Source: Laccaria trichodermophora (taxonomy: Eukaryota; Basidiomycota; Agaricomycetes; Agaricales; Hydnangiaceae). From it: a stretch of 64,000 bases of DNA. Positions 21,291-32,200 of the stretch are shown here, in pieces. The DNA lies in NCBI GenBank assembly GCA_018417955.1, contig JACTVC010000013.1:952633-1016632 (forward strand). Reading direction: 5' to 3'. The notes below the pieces were generated by a model. That model had not been told where the DNA came from. It saw nothing but the letters and a program-made list of their open reading frames with translations, and made no database searches. The position numbers and the translations under genes are program-made. Position 1 is the first letter of the stretch. Every line of letters begins with the position of its first letter.

Positions 21291-21840
21291 CATTGTAATG
21301 GATGTTACAAATTGTAATGTCTCCCTTGGATTTCACTGACTTACAATGTCTACCAGTTCCCAGGGTTTTTGCTGATGTCATAGTTTAGGCAAAGTCCCAA
21401 TTCATCGCGCAGTGGGAGATATCTCAACAGGCTCAGATTCAGATTACTCCAGGTAATGTACCTTGTTCATTCCCAGATTCATTGAAGGACTCAGTCAACT
21501 ACTAACCCAGCTCAGTATGCTTGCTCATTGATACACTATTCTTATCCTGATCACTCACCTATCCTCATGCTAGTGGATTTCATGGTTCCTCTCATCGAAA
21601 GGCAATGAATACTTCTGTGAAGTAGATGAGGACTTTATCCTCAACTGATTCAACTTGACAGGCCTAAGCCACAGTTGCAAATTACTTGCAGGCCCTCAAT
21701 CTTATTACTGATAACCTAGGTAAGTCGTCTCCCTCATCTATATCTGTTCAGTTCATTGAATGATATCACCAGATGATGACATCCAAGACAAACTCCGAAG
21801 CTCCCTTGATGTCCAAGCATGCCTCTTATACAGGCTCATA

Positions 21841-23146
21841 TAGGGATTGTCACAGGTAACCCCAGGGTATTCCCAGCGTTATCCGTACCCATACCTGTGA
21901 AAACCCGTACCCATGGATGCAGGTATGGGTTTTCATGGGTATGGGTATGGGTTTACAAAAACCCAGGGGTACCCCAACCCGCACAAGGGTACGCCTCCTG
22001 AGAATGACCAGAAAACCTCACAAGTGCATTGCATGTGTCAACTGACACTGCTGTGCAGCCTTGCGAGGGTAGTCATATAATAGGTATATTAGTAACTGGG
22101 GTGCTGCACGGCATGCACCCCAGTGGCCAGACAATGTGGAGGTTGGTGCACCTTGCCACTCGCCGGTGGCTTCCTCAGAACGCCCACATATCTACTTGCA
22201 TACCTTCGGAATGGACAATGGGGTCCATTGATGTGGGCTGGTGATGGTCAACGCAACATTGACGTCAGGATTGGGTTGGTGCAAGGTTGGTGTGGTTGAT
22301 GGGGCGAAGTGACAGGCTTCAGCTCATCAGGGTTGGTGTTGTGGGCAGTCATGATGGGCGCCGTGGCCCTGGCTGGAGGAGAGACAGTGGTCATTAAAAG
22401 GAAACCTGTAGTATGGCAATGGGTTCAGCAAGGACGAAGAGGGTGGGAGCTGCTCACTGATGCATCCTCATGTTCCACCCTTCTGTCTCATTCGCCATCG
22501 TCAGGCATTGTCATTCACTGTCGTCATGCATTGTCATTCACCATTGTCGTGCATCATCATTCGCCGTCATCGTGCATCGTCATTCGCTGTTGTCGTACCT
22601 TGTCGTTTGCCAGCATCATTTGTAGCCATCAGTTCTGCATTGTATAGTTGCACATCGCCAATGGCAACATGGTCCCTGCATCTGATGTAAACAAAGGACA
22701 GAGGAGGGGAGTCACTGAGACATAGCTGGAAGACTAGACAGTGACAATGGCATGCGTCGTCACTGTCTGAATGACGCCCCACGTCGTTTTCACCATGTCC
22801 TGTCATGAGCTCGTTCAGCTGCTGGGGCTGATGACATGGCCTTGCCATGTCGTTGCCATCATCGTTGGTGTGTGCCATGAGGGTTGTGGGTGGTTGAGGC
22901 TGTGTGCGACAACAAACGATGACCATCGTTGTTTGTGGCATGCAGGTAGTTGTGAGAATTGTGATCAAGATGGTTGATCACAATTCAAACTCCTACTGAA
23001 AACCCACCAAGTTAATGGCGGGTAACCTGCCAACCTGTGCTGAGGGTATGGGTACGGCGAGGGTCAGACATGTCCAACCTGTACCCCTACCCACACATAC
23101 CCTTACCCACAACCCACATGGGTTTCAAAACCCATGACAATCACTA
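21841..23146. mobile_element. Non-autonomous hAT-like element (1306 bp) in CK2-beta copy B
   Basis: The ends are TAGGGATTGTCACAGGTAAC and inverted TAGTGATTGTCATGGGTTTT; the 8-bp TSD GGCTCATA lies at 21833-21840 and 23147-23154. Subterminal repeats of GGGTATGGGTT occur on both sides in opposite orientation. The interior has a minisatellite at 22490-22625 but no transposase. Removing the element restores the CK2-beta reading order. Confidence 0.85.
22490..22625. repeat. Minisatellite of GTCATTC/GTCGT-type units
   Basis: Degenerate tandem repeats of about 27-30 bp built on CATCGTGCATTGTCATTC-like words, inside the 1.3-kb hAT-like element. No coding meaning seen. Confidence 0.6.
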
Positions 23147-23944
23147 GGCTCATACACACCTGATAGATAGTCACAGCCCACAGCCTCTCAAAAATGGTTC
23201 ATCCCCCTTCCTCTCCCCATCCATCTACCCTCCAACTATCTAACCTCCAACCAGCTTGAAAAATACAAATGAGCTGACTTCGGTTGCTGCCCATGTGTCC
23301 TCTGCCTCCAACAACCCCTCCTCCCTGTAGGCCTAACCAACATCCCCTACAAAAAATCTGTAAAACTCTACTGTGGCTGCTGCGAAGACCTCTACTCACC
23401 CAAATCATCCTGACATGGGAGGTCTTTACCATCCCCCATGTAATCCATATGGACTCCAGTGGACTCCAGTGGAGTCCAGTGGCCCATTTGTCAGGCCAAA
23501 TTGGCTTGCACAATTCCCAGTCCACTGGACTCAAGTCCAGTCCAGTCCAGTCCAGTCCACTGGACTCTCACTGGACTACAAGCCACTTTCCTGAGTCCAG
23601 TCCCAGTCCAGTGGACTATGAGTCCAGTCAGAATCCACTGGAGTCCAGTGGAGTCCAGTGGATTCCAGTGATTCCAGTGCATTATTGCTTATTACTTATT
23701 ATTATTAATTATGAATACTACAAAAAAAGCGAAATGGACTATACAGACTTATAATTCTATTGATCAATGAATAGAAAGGTAATGATATACATATTAGTAT
23801 AGGTAGTGATAGCTGCAATAAGGATTCATGATTTTGGTCAGTCTGCGGGGTGAGGTCACGTGACTACTTGAGGGCGTGCCATATCGTCACGTATCCTGTT
23901 TGCGGCATGGTCACACATCTGTGACCATCCCTTTCCCTTCCACC

Positions 23945-24500
23945 ACCACCACTGTCCTCTAACACTGCCGACGCCAACGCTGCCCACGCCAACAACGCCC
24001 ATGCCAACAACGCCCATGCCCATGCCCACGCCAACAATGCCCATGCCCACGCCAACAATGCCCACGCCCACACCAACAATGCCCATGCCAATGCAGAATG
24101 ACGGGCCAAGAACGAGGGACAACGCCCATGACGTGGCAACGTCATGGGCCAAAGGTACATATGCCCACCACCCCAATGCCCAGTTCTCACCACGACAGGT
24201 GCCAGCGGCACGCGACAATGACATGCAAGGACGACGATGTGCGAGAACAACAACGATGATGACACGCGAGCACAACGACATGCGACAACGATGACACAAC
24301 AACAACAACAACAACGCGTGAGAACGACGACATGCGACAACGACACGCGAGCACGACAATACGCGACAACGATGAACAACATGCGACAACAACGAACGAG
24401 CGCCCACCACCACCAACGCCAACATGGAATGGCGATGAGGGACCAGCAGCGGCACGCGACAACAACAACAACACACAACAACAACAACGTGCAACAATGA
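23945..24500. repeat. Low-complexity CCCATGCCAACAA and CAA/CGACAA repeats
   Basis: Tandem CCCA(T/C)GCCAACAATG words (about 23960-24100) pass into ACAACAACAA/CGACAACGA runs (24230-24500). Long open frames on either strand here are composition artefacts. Confidence 0.75.
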
Positions 24501-24574
24501 CAACGAGCACGATGATATGCAACAGTGCCCACCACCGCCAATGCCAACGCGGAATGGCGACGAGGGCCCAGCAG

Positions 24575-24845
24575 CACCACCCCCTCCCCTCCACTCTCTC
24601 CCCCCATCACTACCTCCTCTCTTCACCACTCCCTCTGCCCTCCACTTTCTCCCCCTTTCCCCCCTCCCCCTTTCCTTGCTCCCTCCCCCTCCATTCCTCT
24701 CTTCCCCCCTCCCTTTCCCTTCCCCCTTCCTTGCTCCCTCCCCCCTCCCTTTCCCTTCCTGACACCACTCCCTCCCCCTCCATTCCTCCCTTCCCCCTTC
24801 TTCCCTCTCCCCTTTCTTTTCCTTCTTCTCCCTCCCCCTCTCTGT
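24575..24845. repeat. Polypyrimidine tract (C/T on the plus strand)
   Basis: About 270 bp almost purely CCCTCCCCTTTCC-type sequence, inside the third hAT-like element. Such a homopurine/homopyrimidine run could form triplex DNA. No gene. Confidence 0.8.
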
Positions 24846-26070
24846 AACATAGAATCTAGTAAATTTAATTAATTTAATTAATAAATATATTTCAATTTTA
24901 TTTTTTGTTTTGAGATCTAAGTTCAGGAATTCTGAATTGACTTAGGTCTGTGGCAGTCCAGTCCAGTCCAGTCCAGTTTTGTGTTGGGAGAGTCCAGTGG
25001 AGTCCAGATTTGTGATTTGCAGTCCAGTCCAGTCCAGTCCAGTCCAATCCAGTCCAGTCCAGTCCAGTTTTGTGTTGGGAAAGTCCAGTGGAGTCCAGTT
25101 TGTCCAGTCCAGTCCAGTTTTGTGGTGGGAGTCCAGTGGAGTCCAGTGGAGTCCAGATTTGTGAATATTGTTATAATGGTCCAGTATATAGTGGAGTCCA
25201 GTGGAATCCAGTGGAATCCAGTGGAATCCAGTGGAGTCCATGTGGATTGCGTGGGGGATGGTAAAGTATTGTGACATGGCTCCATTGACAGTGCATACTT
25301 CAGAACCACCTTCCCCCATCTACTCTACATCATGAAAATCACTTTTTTCCTGGGACAAACATATTTGTAAGCTTTTTCCCAGGGTGTCACAAGGTGTCCC
25401 AGGGCAACCCAAGGGCAACCTGAACTGTCCTGGAAACTACTAGTATACTAGATTTCAATGAAAAGAACATTCCTTATTGTATGTGAATCATTATGATCAA
25501 AATAAGACTGGAATGAGAAGAAAGTACACCATTGTCCAGAGATTGATTGACCTACAAAAACTGCAACAACAAAGAAGATGAAGTATCTTTTGCAAAGCAT
25601 ATTCGTTTTTTGTGTTCTCTTTTGCGCTAAAAAGCGGCGCTTAAGCTGGTTCCAACGCGTCTATATACGTAGCATTTAGTTTAAAACTCGCATGGCTATG
25701 GACCAATTACTGGCGAAGAATCTGCACAAAAATGGTAAATGTTATCGGAGGTCATCATAAACGTCGAAATATTAGGGGCTCTTAGACCCGCTCTAAAGCC
25801 CCAATTTGCGCGCTTCCAACAAGCCTAAAATCGCATAAGACGGTGCAGAACTCATGATGAGATAATATGTTACATCTTTACTACAGGACAAATAGTTCAT
25901 GCTACAGTTTCTGAAATACTCTAAATTTTTTTACGCCGTAAGGTGTGTTGAATTCGCGTAAATAAAGCGATTAAAACAAGCCTACATAGAGGCCAAAAGG
26001 TGCAAAACTCATGAAGTTATAGTTATGAGCTGCCTTAGAAAGTGTAAGAGTGAATTGATGGAAGTTGGTA

Positions 26071-26470
26071 CAGTCATCCACCAGTTAGTGTTACATCAAA
26101 AATTGAAAGTTCACTTAAAACATGATGGGGATACATTTTCACTTAAAAATTGTACATTCAATCTTGGTGATGTACATTCTTTGTGTCCTCCAAATTTCAG
26201 AGCTCTCAGGTTTGTTTCTGTTGAGTAATTCTGAAAATACTGGTGTAACATTCAGTGGTGGGAGGTTTTCTGCTAAGTACCCCTTTTTGAACAAATCACT
26301 ACATATTTTATGCTCATCCTGCACACGCAAAACTTGATGTGAGGAGAGACCATATATAGGAGCTCCAGATAAAATTTGTTTCAAGGGCATATGTTGAATA
26401 TTGCAAAAGTTATTCAAGGAGCAAAAGTGTAACATTCAGTGGTGGTGTAACACATGCTGGTGGATGACTG
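26071..26470. mobile_element. TA-inserting MITE (400 bp), Tc1/mariner-like ends
   Basis: Terminal inverted repeats CAGTCATCCACCAG then GTGTTACA (about 27 bp with mismatches) are flanked by TA on both sides (26069-26070, 26471-26472). A CAGT start with a TA target is typical of Tc1/mariner-derived MITEs. No coding capacity. Confidence 0.7.
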
Positions 26471-26685
26471 TACAGTCGCGGGATGTCACATGATGCACTC
26501 AACTCACATTTTCGAACTTAGGCAACTTCGATTGTTACTGCTGCTACTACCACAGCCCAATGATGCTGCCCATTGCAACACAACACAGGTGCCATGTTCT
26601 GACTCATATTACTCTCTTCAACTGACTTCTGTTCAAGCAGAACAACCTGTGGACTTGTGACTGTGCCAGCAGAAGCACTATTTTT

Positions 26686-27135
26686 GTGTTTTTGCCATTC
26701 CTGCTCAGGACCTTGCTGTGGCTCGTTTTGTTTCATCCTGGACTCGTTTAGACACTTCTGCACGCCACGAAAACGCTCCAGCAAACCGCTTATGAATTCA
26801 TCAAGTCCTTGTGGAGGTATGTCTGTTTCCATTTTCGTGTTTTTGCCAATATGCTAACCCCTGCTCAGGACCTTAATGTGGGTTGTTTCGCTTCATCCTG
26901 AACTCGTTTAAACACTTCTGCACACCATGAAAACGCTCCAGCAAACCATTTACAATTTTATCAAGTCCTTGTGGAGGTACGTCTGTTTCCATTTTCGTGT
27001 TTTTGCCAATATGCTAACCCCTGCTTGGGACCTTACTGTGGCTCGCTTCGCTTCATCCAGGACTCATTTAGATACTCCTGCACACCATGAAAACACCCCA
27101 GCAAACCGTCTATGACTTTGTCAAGTTCTTTTGGG
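26686..27135. repeat. Tandem repeat, about 2.8 units of 160 bp
   Basis: Units begin with TTTTGCCAATATGCTAACCC (26841, 27001; a variant at 26690) and contain CCTGCTCAGGACCTT, TTCATCCTG and CTTGTGGAGGTACGTCTGTT. They diverge by scattered substitutions. No gene recognised. Confidence 0.75.
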
Positions 27136-27760
27136 TACCATCAGCTGGACGTCAACAATGCTATGCATTTTAGAGAACTTCATGAAACAAGTGGAGAGAT
27201 GAGCAGGCAGCAGAGAGAAAGGGAGCAGAAATAATGGTATGTGCCCTAACATCATGCATGTTTCCCTCCACCTCACCCCTTTCTCTCTCTCTCTGTTCCC
27301 AGGCTAACAACCCTCCAACTCTGCAAATGAAGCCTTTGCATGATGTGGCTGGCGTAGGTGTTTGGGGGTCTGTGATGCCAAAGGAACAGCCAGCGAAGTG
27401 CCTCCATGCATATCTGGGGAAATACAAGTGATACAATAGATGACTATGTTGTTATATACCAATTTAATACTTTCAATATACACTTTATATATTCAAATAT
27501 AGTGTGGTGAGGAAAATTGAAGGCCTGTCTGCTTCAGGGCTTTCTAAGGACAGCCCAGGCCACCCTAGGACAACCTCAGCGCATCTCAGGACAACCTCAG
27601 GGCACCTCAGGACAACCTCAGGTTGCTCCTGAGAAATCAAAAAAAGGAACCTGTACCTGAGGGTGCTCCAGGGTGCCCTGATGCCCTGAGTTCCATGACA
27701 GCCTCTGGGTATCCAGGGTCTACCCTGGATACCCTCAGGGAAGAAGTGATTTTCCTGATG

Positions 27761-28035
27761 TAGCAGGAAGCTTAGGTAAGCAATTTCTGGCAAAACCCAC
27801 TCCCTCAGTCAGTGTCTCCCCCTGTGGCACTTCCACCTTTGCATGATGAATCTACCAGACAAAAAGGAAGAAAGATCCTTGAGATGAAAAATTTGAACTT
27901 TTTGTGCCCAGTAACATGAATTCCTCGAATCTCTGAGGAAGCTTAGGAGAATTCCCAATCAGGAAATTGCAAGAGGAAAAAAAATGTGATTCTCATTACT
28001 TTATGGAAGCACTGTAAGGTGGGGCCAGTGGAATA
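27761..28035. other. Spacer, no gene
   Basis: AT-rich sequence with no recognised coding region. The last 20 bases (AAGGTGGGGCCAGTGGAA) resume homology with the NLR-A 3' flank near 9150. Confidence 0.4.
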
Positions 28036-28637
28036 CATCAGCAATCGGTAGTTTTGGTTTCCAGAGGTTTTATAACCCAGAAAACCTCTGAAAAACACGA
28101 AAAAACCTGGAAACCATGGTATGTGGAAACCCAAGTCCCTTTTCATGGAAATCTCACTCAAAAATGATGTATGGAAACCGAGAAAACCTGTAAAAACCAT
28201 TGAAACCTCGAAACATGTTTTTGATGGCTATATTTACCTAATTTTGGATACAATATATTACATACAACCAGCAAACGCTGGTGGGGGGAATTGAAAACAA
28301 TTGGTGGTCTTTATATAAGTAAATGAATTCAGGGTCAGCAAGAATCAAGTGAGAATATTCGGGACAATTGGAACAACTCGGAACTATTGATAGAATGTTC
28401 TGGAGGCTTCTCTAAGCCAGCTAACCCTGAGGCCGCGATATATAAAGGTCACCGCCATGCATGCTTGATGCCCCACTTAAAGTTGCCATAATTAGTACTT
28501 GGTATGTAGATAAAATATTTTAGCTGTATGTATTAGACTATGCCGGTTTTGAAGTTTTGAGGTTTCCGGTTTTTTGAAACTCAGAAAACCATGAAAACCA
28601 TGAAAAACCCGGAAATTTTTTTGACAAATTACTGATG
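28036..28637. mobile_element. TA-inserting MITE (602 bp) in the NLR-B 3' flank, absent from copy A
   Basis: The ends CATCAG...CTGATG are flanked by TA (28034-28035, 28638-28639). Removing it gives GGAATAGATAGGAACTG, matching GGAACAGATAGGAACTG in copy A (about 9165), an empty site with a T-to-C difference in the target TA. The interior has GGTTTCCGGTTTT-type repeats (28540-28615, and inverted near 28045-28110). No ORF. Confidence 0.7.
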
Positions 28638-28639
28638 TA

Positions 28640-29295
28640 GATAGGAACTGTTGAGGTTGGCAAATACATAAGCCAACACAGACCAGAATATCAAGTTGCT
28701 GAACACAAGCTAAAAAACCTCCAGCTCTGTTCTGATGACCAAGGCTCATGGATGGACTGAGGCTGCAAAATCAGTCTTTAGAGGACTTTGAGCAGAAGGT
28801 GACAATTGGACTAGGAGGGCTAGGCAAAGAATGGATGACACCAACACCGTCCTTACAACTAAATTAGGTCACTCTTCCTATTCAACCTGTAATTTCTTCT
28901 CTGATAGTGTCAGCTGCCTTAAACTTGTTGCACTAAGTACTACATTTAGGAGACATGAGTATTGCACAGCTGAATGAGTCAAAGTAAAACAAAATTGAGT
29001 AAAGTACATTAAAACATTTCCAACATTCACCATCAGTATGATGAAATTTGTTCAGTTATGAAGTTACATCTCTGTATACTGTATTTTAGTTATGCATCAG
29101 AGTAGAGAGATGTGGAAAAATATGATAGGTTTGAAAGACATCAGGAGTCATCAGGACTGAGCTGTGTTACCTCTCTTCTTATGAATTCCAAGTGACAGCT
29201 TGGGTTTAAAATTTGAGATTCTCTTGGCAATGTTGGAAAAAAGGTGACCTGGGAATATGAGCATCAAAAATATGGAAAAGCAGGTAGCAGCTCAA
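28640..29295. other. 3' flank of NLR copy B
   Basis: About 0.65 kb closely similar to 9171-9809. It probably holds the NLR 3' UTR and polyadenylation region. No other gene. Confidence 0.55.
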
Positions 29296-32200
29296 CTAAA
29301 TACCTTTCTTTTCAGAATGAATGATTGCATCATCCAGATTGGTGGTAGGTGGAAGAGTAGCTGGAGCCCCTACCAGAACTCTGTTGCTGGCATGTGGAAA
29401 TTCATTGTCCACATTTCCCTCTTCCATGTCTTGGGTCACAGAAACCCCATGGCCTGTATTGTTAACTTGGTTCTCTGCATCATCCATCTGTGTGGATTGA
29501 CTCATGGCTTTCTGTATTGCTGCTAAATTCTGCATGGCTATGATTGTGTGTGGGTGTTCTTCTCCAAGAATTTTCTTCCTGGCATCCAGAACTTGGACCC
29601 CCAGCTGCTCTGCTTCTGCATGTTTTCCCAGGTCTGTGTATGTAAATGCAAGATTTCCCATGGCTAAGATTGTGTCTGGGTGTTCTTCTCCAAAAATTTT
29701 CTTCCTGGCATCCAGAACTTGGACACCCAGGTTCTCTGCTTCTGTATGTTTTCCCAGGTCTCTGTATGTTAATGCAAGATTTCCCATGGCTAAGATTGTG
29801 GCTGGGTGTTCTTCTCCAAGAATTTTCTTTCTGGCATCCAGAACTTGGATTTCCAGCTTCTCTGCTTCTGTATATTTTTCCAGGTCACTGTATATTGATG
29901 CAAGATTTCCCATAGCCAAGATTGTGACTGGGTGTCCTTCTCCAAGAATTTTCTTTCTGGCATCCAGAACCTGGATCTGCAGCTTCTCTGCTTCTGTATG
30001 CTTTCCCAGGTCTCTATATGTTGATGCAAGATTTCCCATGGCAGAGATTGTGTGTGGGTGTTCTTCTCCAAGAATTTTCTTCCCAGCATCCAGAACTTGG
30101 ATCTGCAGCTTCTCTGCTTCTATATATTTTCCTAGATCACTGCATGTTGATGCAAGATTTCCCATGGCTAAGATTGTGTTTGGGTGTTCTTCTCCAAGAA
30201 TTTTCTTCCTGGCATCCAGAACTTGGATCTGCAGCTTCTCTGCTTCTGTATGTTTTCCCAGGTCTCTGTATGTTAATGCAAGATCTCCCATGGCTAAGAT
30301 TGTGTCTGGGTGTTCTTCTCCAAGAATTTTCTTCCTGGCATCCAGAGCTTGGACCCCCAGCTTCTCTGCTTCTGTATGTTTTCCCAGGTCTCTGTATGTT
30401 GATGCAAGATTTCCCATGGCTAAGATTGTGTGTGGGTGTTCATCTCCAAGAATTTTCTTCCTGGCATCCAGAACTTGGATCTCCAGCTTCTCTGTTTCTG
30501 TATGTTTTCCCATGTCTCTGTATGTTGATGCAAGATTTCCCATGGCAGAGATTGTGCCTGGGTGTTCTTCTCCAAGAGCTTTCTTACTGGCATCCAGAAC
30601 TTCAATCTTCAGCTTCTCTGCTTCTGTATCTTTTCCCAGGTCTCTGTATGTTGATGCAAGATTTCCCATGGCTAAGATTGTGTGTGGGTGTTCTTCTCCA
30701 AGAATTTTCTTACTGGCATCCAGAACTTCAATCTTCAGCTTCTCTGCTTCTGTATGTTTCCCCAGGTCTCTGTATGTTAATGCAAGATTTCCCATGGCTA
30801 AGATTGTGTGTGGGTGTTCTTCTCCAAGAATTTTCTTTCTGGCATCCAGAACTTGGATCTCCAGCTTCTCTGCTTCCATATACTTTCCCAGATGACTGCA
30901 TGTTGATGCAAGATCTTCCATGGCTAAGGTTGTGTTTGGGTGTTCTTCTCCAAGAATTTTCTTCCTGGCATCCAGAACTTGGATCTGCAGCTTCTCTGCT
31001 TCACTTGAATATCCTTGTTCACATAGTAACCAACCAAACTTTTCAAAAGCATCATCAAAGTAATTGTTGTTATACTGCATACATTTTCTGACATGTGTTA
31101 CTAAACTTCTTCTAAAGCCATATGACTGACTTTCATCATTTTTTAGAGAAGCAGATAATATAGCAAATGCCAGTAAAGAGTATTCTTGCTTTTCACCCAC
31201 ACCCATCCTGTCCCCACCCCATGCATTGACCAGTGGATGCATACTATGTACACAACCAGATGCATCTTTCTTGATTAAGCAGAAAGATAGTAAGACTCGA
31301 ACTCCCTCTTTGAAGTGTAGATTATCCCAAGTACCATCTTTATTGAGTGACAGCAGTTTGCAGTCTGGAACAGAATGTGCCAGTGGTAAGTCAGGGTGAG
31401 ACATTTTTTCATTTTTTTGAGTAGCAGCATAGGAAAAAAAATCTTCACTGATACTCTCATGATGAAAAATTGGAAACAATTTCAGTAGACATAATGCACT
31501 GTCAGCTGCTCTAGCCTTGTGAAAATCATGAGATCCAGCCCTCTTTTGGATTTCCTCATATGATAACTCCCATGTTCCATAGACACTTTTGTTATATTTA
31601 GATGCCCCAGTGAATTCAGGATGTGATAACAATGTTTCTCGATGATGGAGATATTTATTAAGGTAGTCTCCAATGTTTGAAGCTCTAGAAGCAATGAAAG
31701 CACCAGCCTGATCAACAGCAAGAGGTAAACAACATAGCTCTGTCACAATCTTAGAAGCTTCTGCTTTAAAATCCATACTCAAACAGCTAGCTTTCAGAAG
31801 TAGTACAATAGCATCCCTTTCTTCCAACTGTGTCACCTCAAGAGAATTCTCTGGTGAAGTCAAGCATTGCATGCTAGGATTGCGACTAGTAATCAGGATG
31901 TTTCCCCTTCTACCAGGTGGAAAATATCCCTCTAGCTCAGCAGGAGATAGAACATCAGCATTATCAAAGACCATGAGATAGTTCTCTTTCAAAGAGCCAA
32001 TCCAGTGCAGAGCAGATTCAGGTGACCCATTCAATACCAAAGCCTTAGCTTCAGGAAGAAGACAAATGCCCTTAAGCCCCTGTAGAATGCTGCCAGTAGA
32101 AGATGCATCAATCCAGAAAACAGTATAAAATCTAGGGGTAGCCTTCAGCAACAAAGATCAGGCACATGTGATAATGTGCTCACTTGTCAGACATTTCCTC

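Larger units (their letters stand above)
23419..25271. mobile_element. Non-autonomous hAT-like element (1853 bp) in CK2-beta copy B
   Basis: The 8-bp TSD TGACATGG lies at 23411-23418 and 25272-25279. The left end (from 23419) and the inverted right end share CTTTACCATCCCCCA, followed by AATCCA and TGGACTCCA; the outermost 5 bp differ (GAGGT versus CAATA). Both subterminal regions (23450-23680, 24955-25250) are packed with AGTCCAGT words. The middle is low complexity (CCCACGCCAACAATG repeats, CAA runs, a polypyrimidine tract). No transposase ORF. Confidence 0.8.
21395..25327 (+). pseudogene. Casein kinase II beta subunit, copy B, hypermutated and split by two transposons
   Basis: CK2-beta pieces lie at 21395-21840, 23155-23418 and 25272-25327 and align with copy A. 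They include the exon junction (ITDNL then GTAAGT) that copy A has lost. CpG sites of copy A are mostly TpG or CpA here: for example CTCGACCGATTC became CTCAACTGATTC, turning the Arg of DRFNLTG into a stop. Two elements interrupt it (21841-23146 and 23419-25271), each with an 8-bp TSD. Homology ends at ...CATCTACTCT near 25327. Non-functional. Confidence 0.8.
25328..27760. mobile_element. Possible TA-flanked element (2.4 kb) with CATCA(T/G)GAAAATCAC ends
   Basis: The left end CATCATGAAAATCACTTTTT and the inverted right end CATCAGGAAAATCACTTCTT form a terminal inverted repeat, each next to a TA dinucleotide. CAGGG/CCCTG-rich words lie inside both ends. It contains the 400-bp element at 26071-26470 and the 160-bp tandem repeats. 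No transposase recognised. The right flank is not CK2-beta, so the target site cannot be proven; boundaries are tentative. Confidence 0.4.

Noticed and set aside
22490..22625. Regular repeats considered as a CRISPR-like array
   Set aside because: Degenerate minisatellite without constant spacers, in a eukaryotic transposon.
23856..24629. Two 250-codon minus frames rich in Val/Ala/Cys
   Set aside because: They lie wholly in low-complexity repeats of a non-autonomous element; composition artefact.
29504..31091. 463- and 357-codon plus-strand frames opposite NLR copy B
   Set aside because: Same antisense effect of the repeat array; no start context, domain or independent support.
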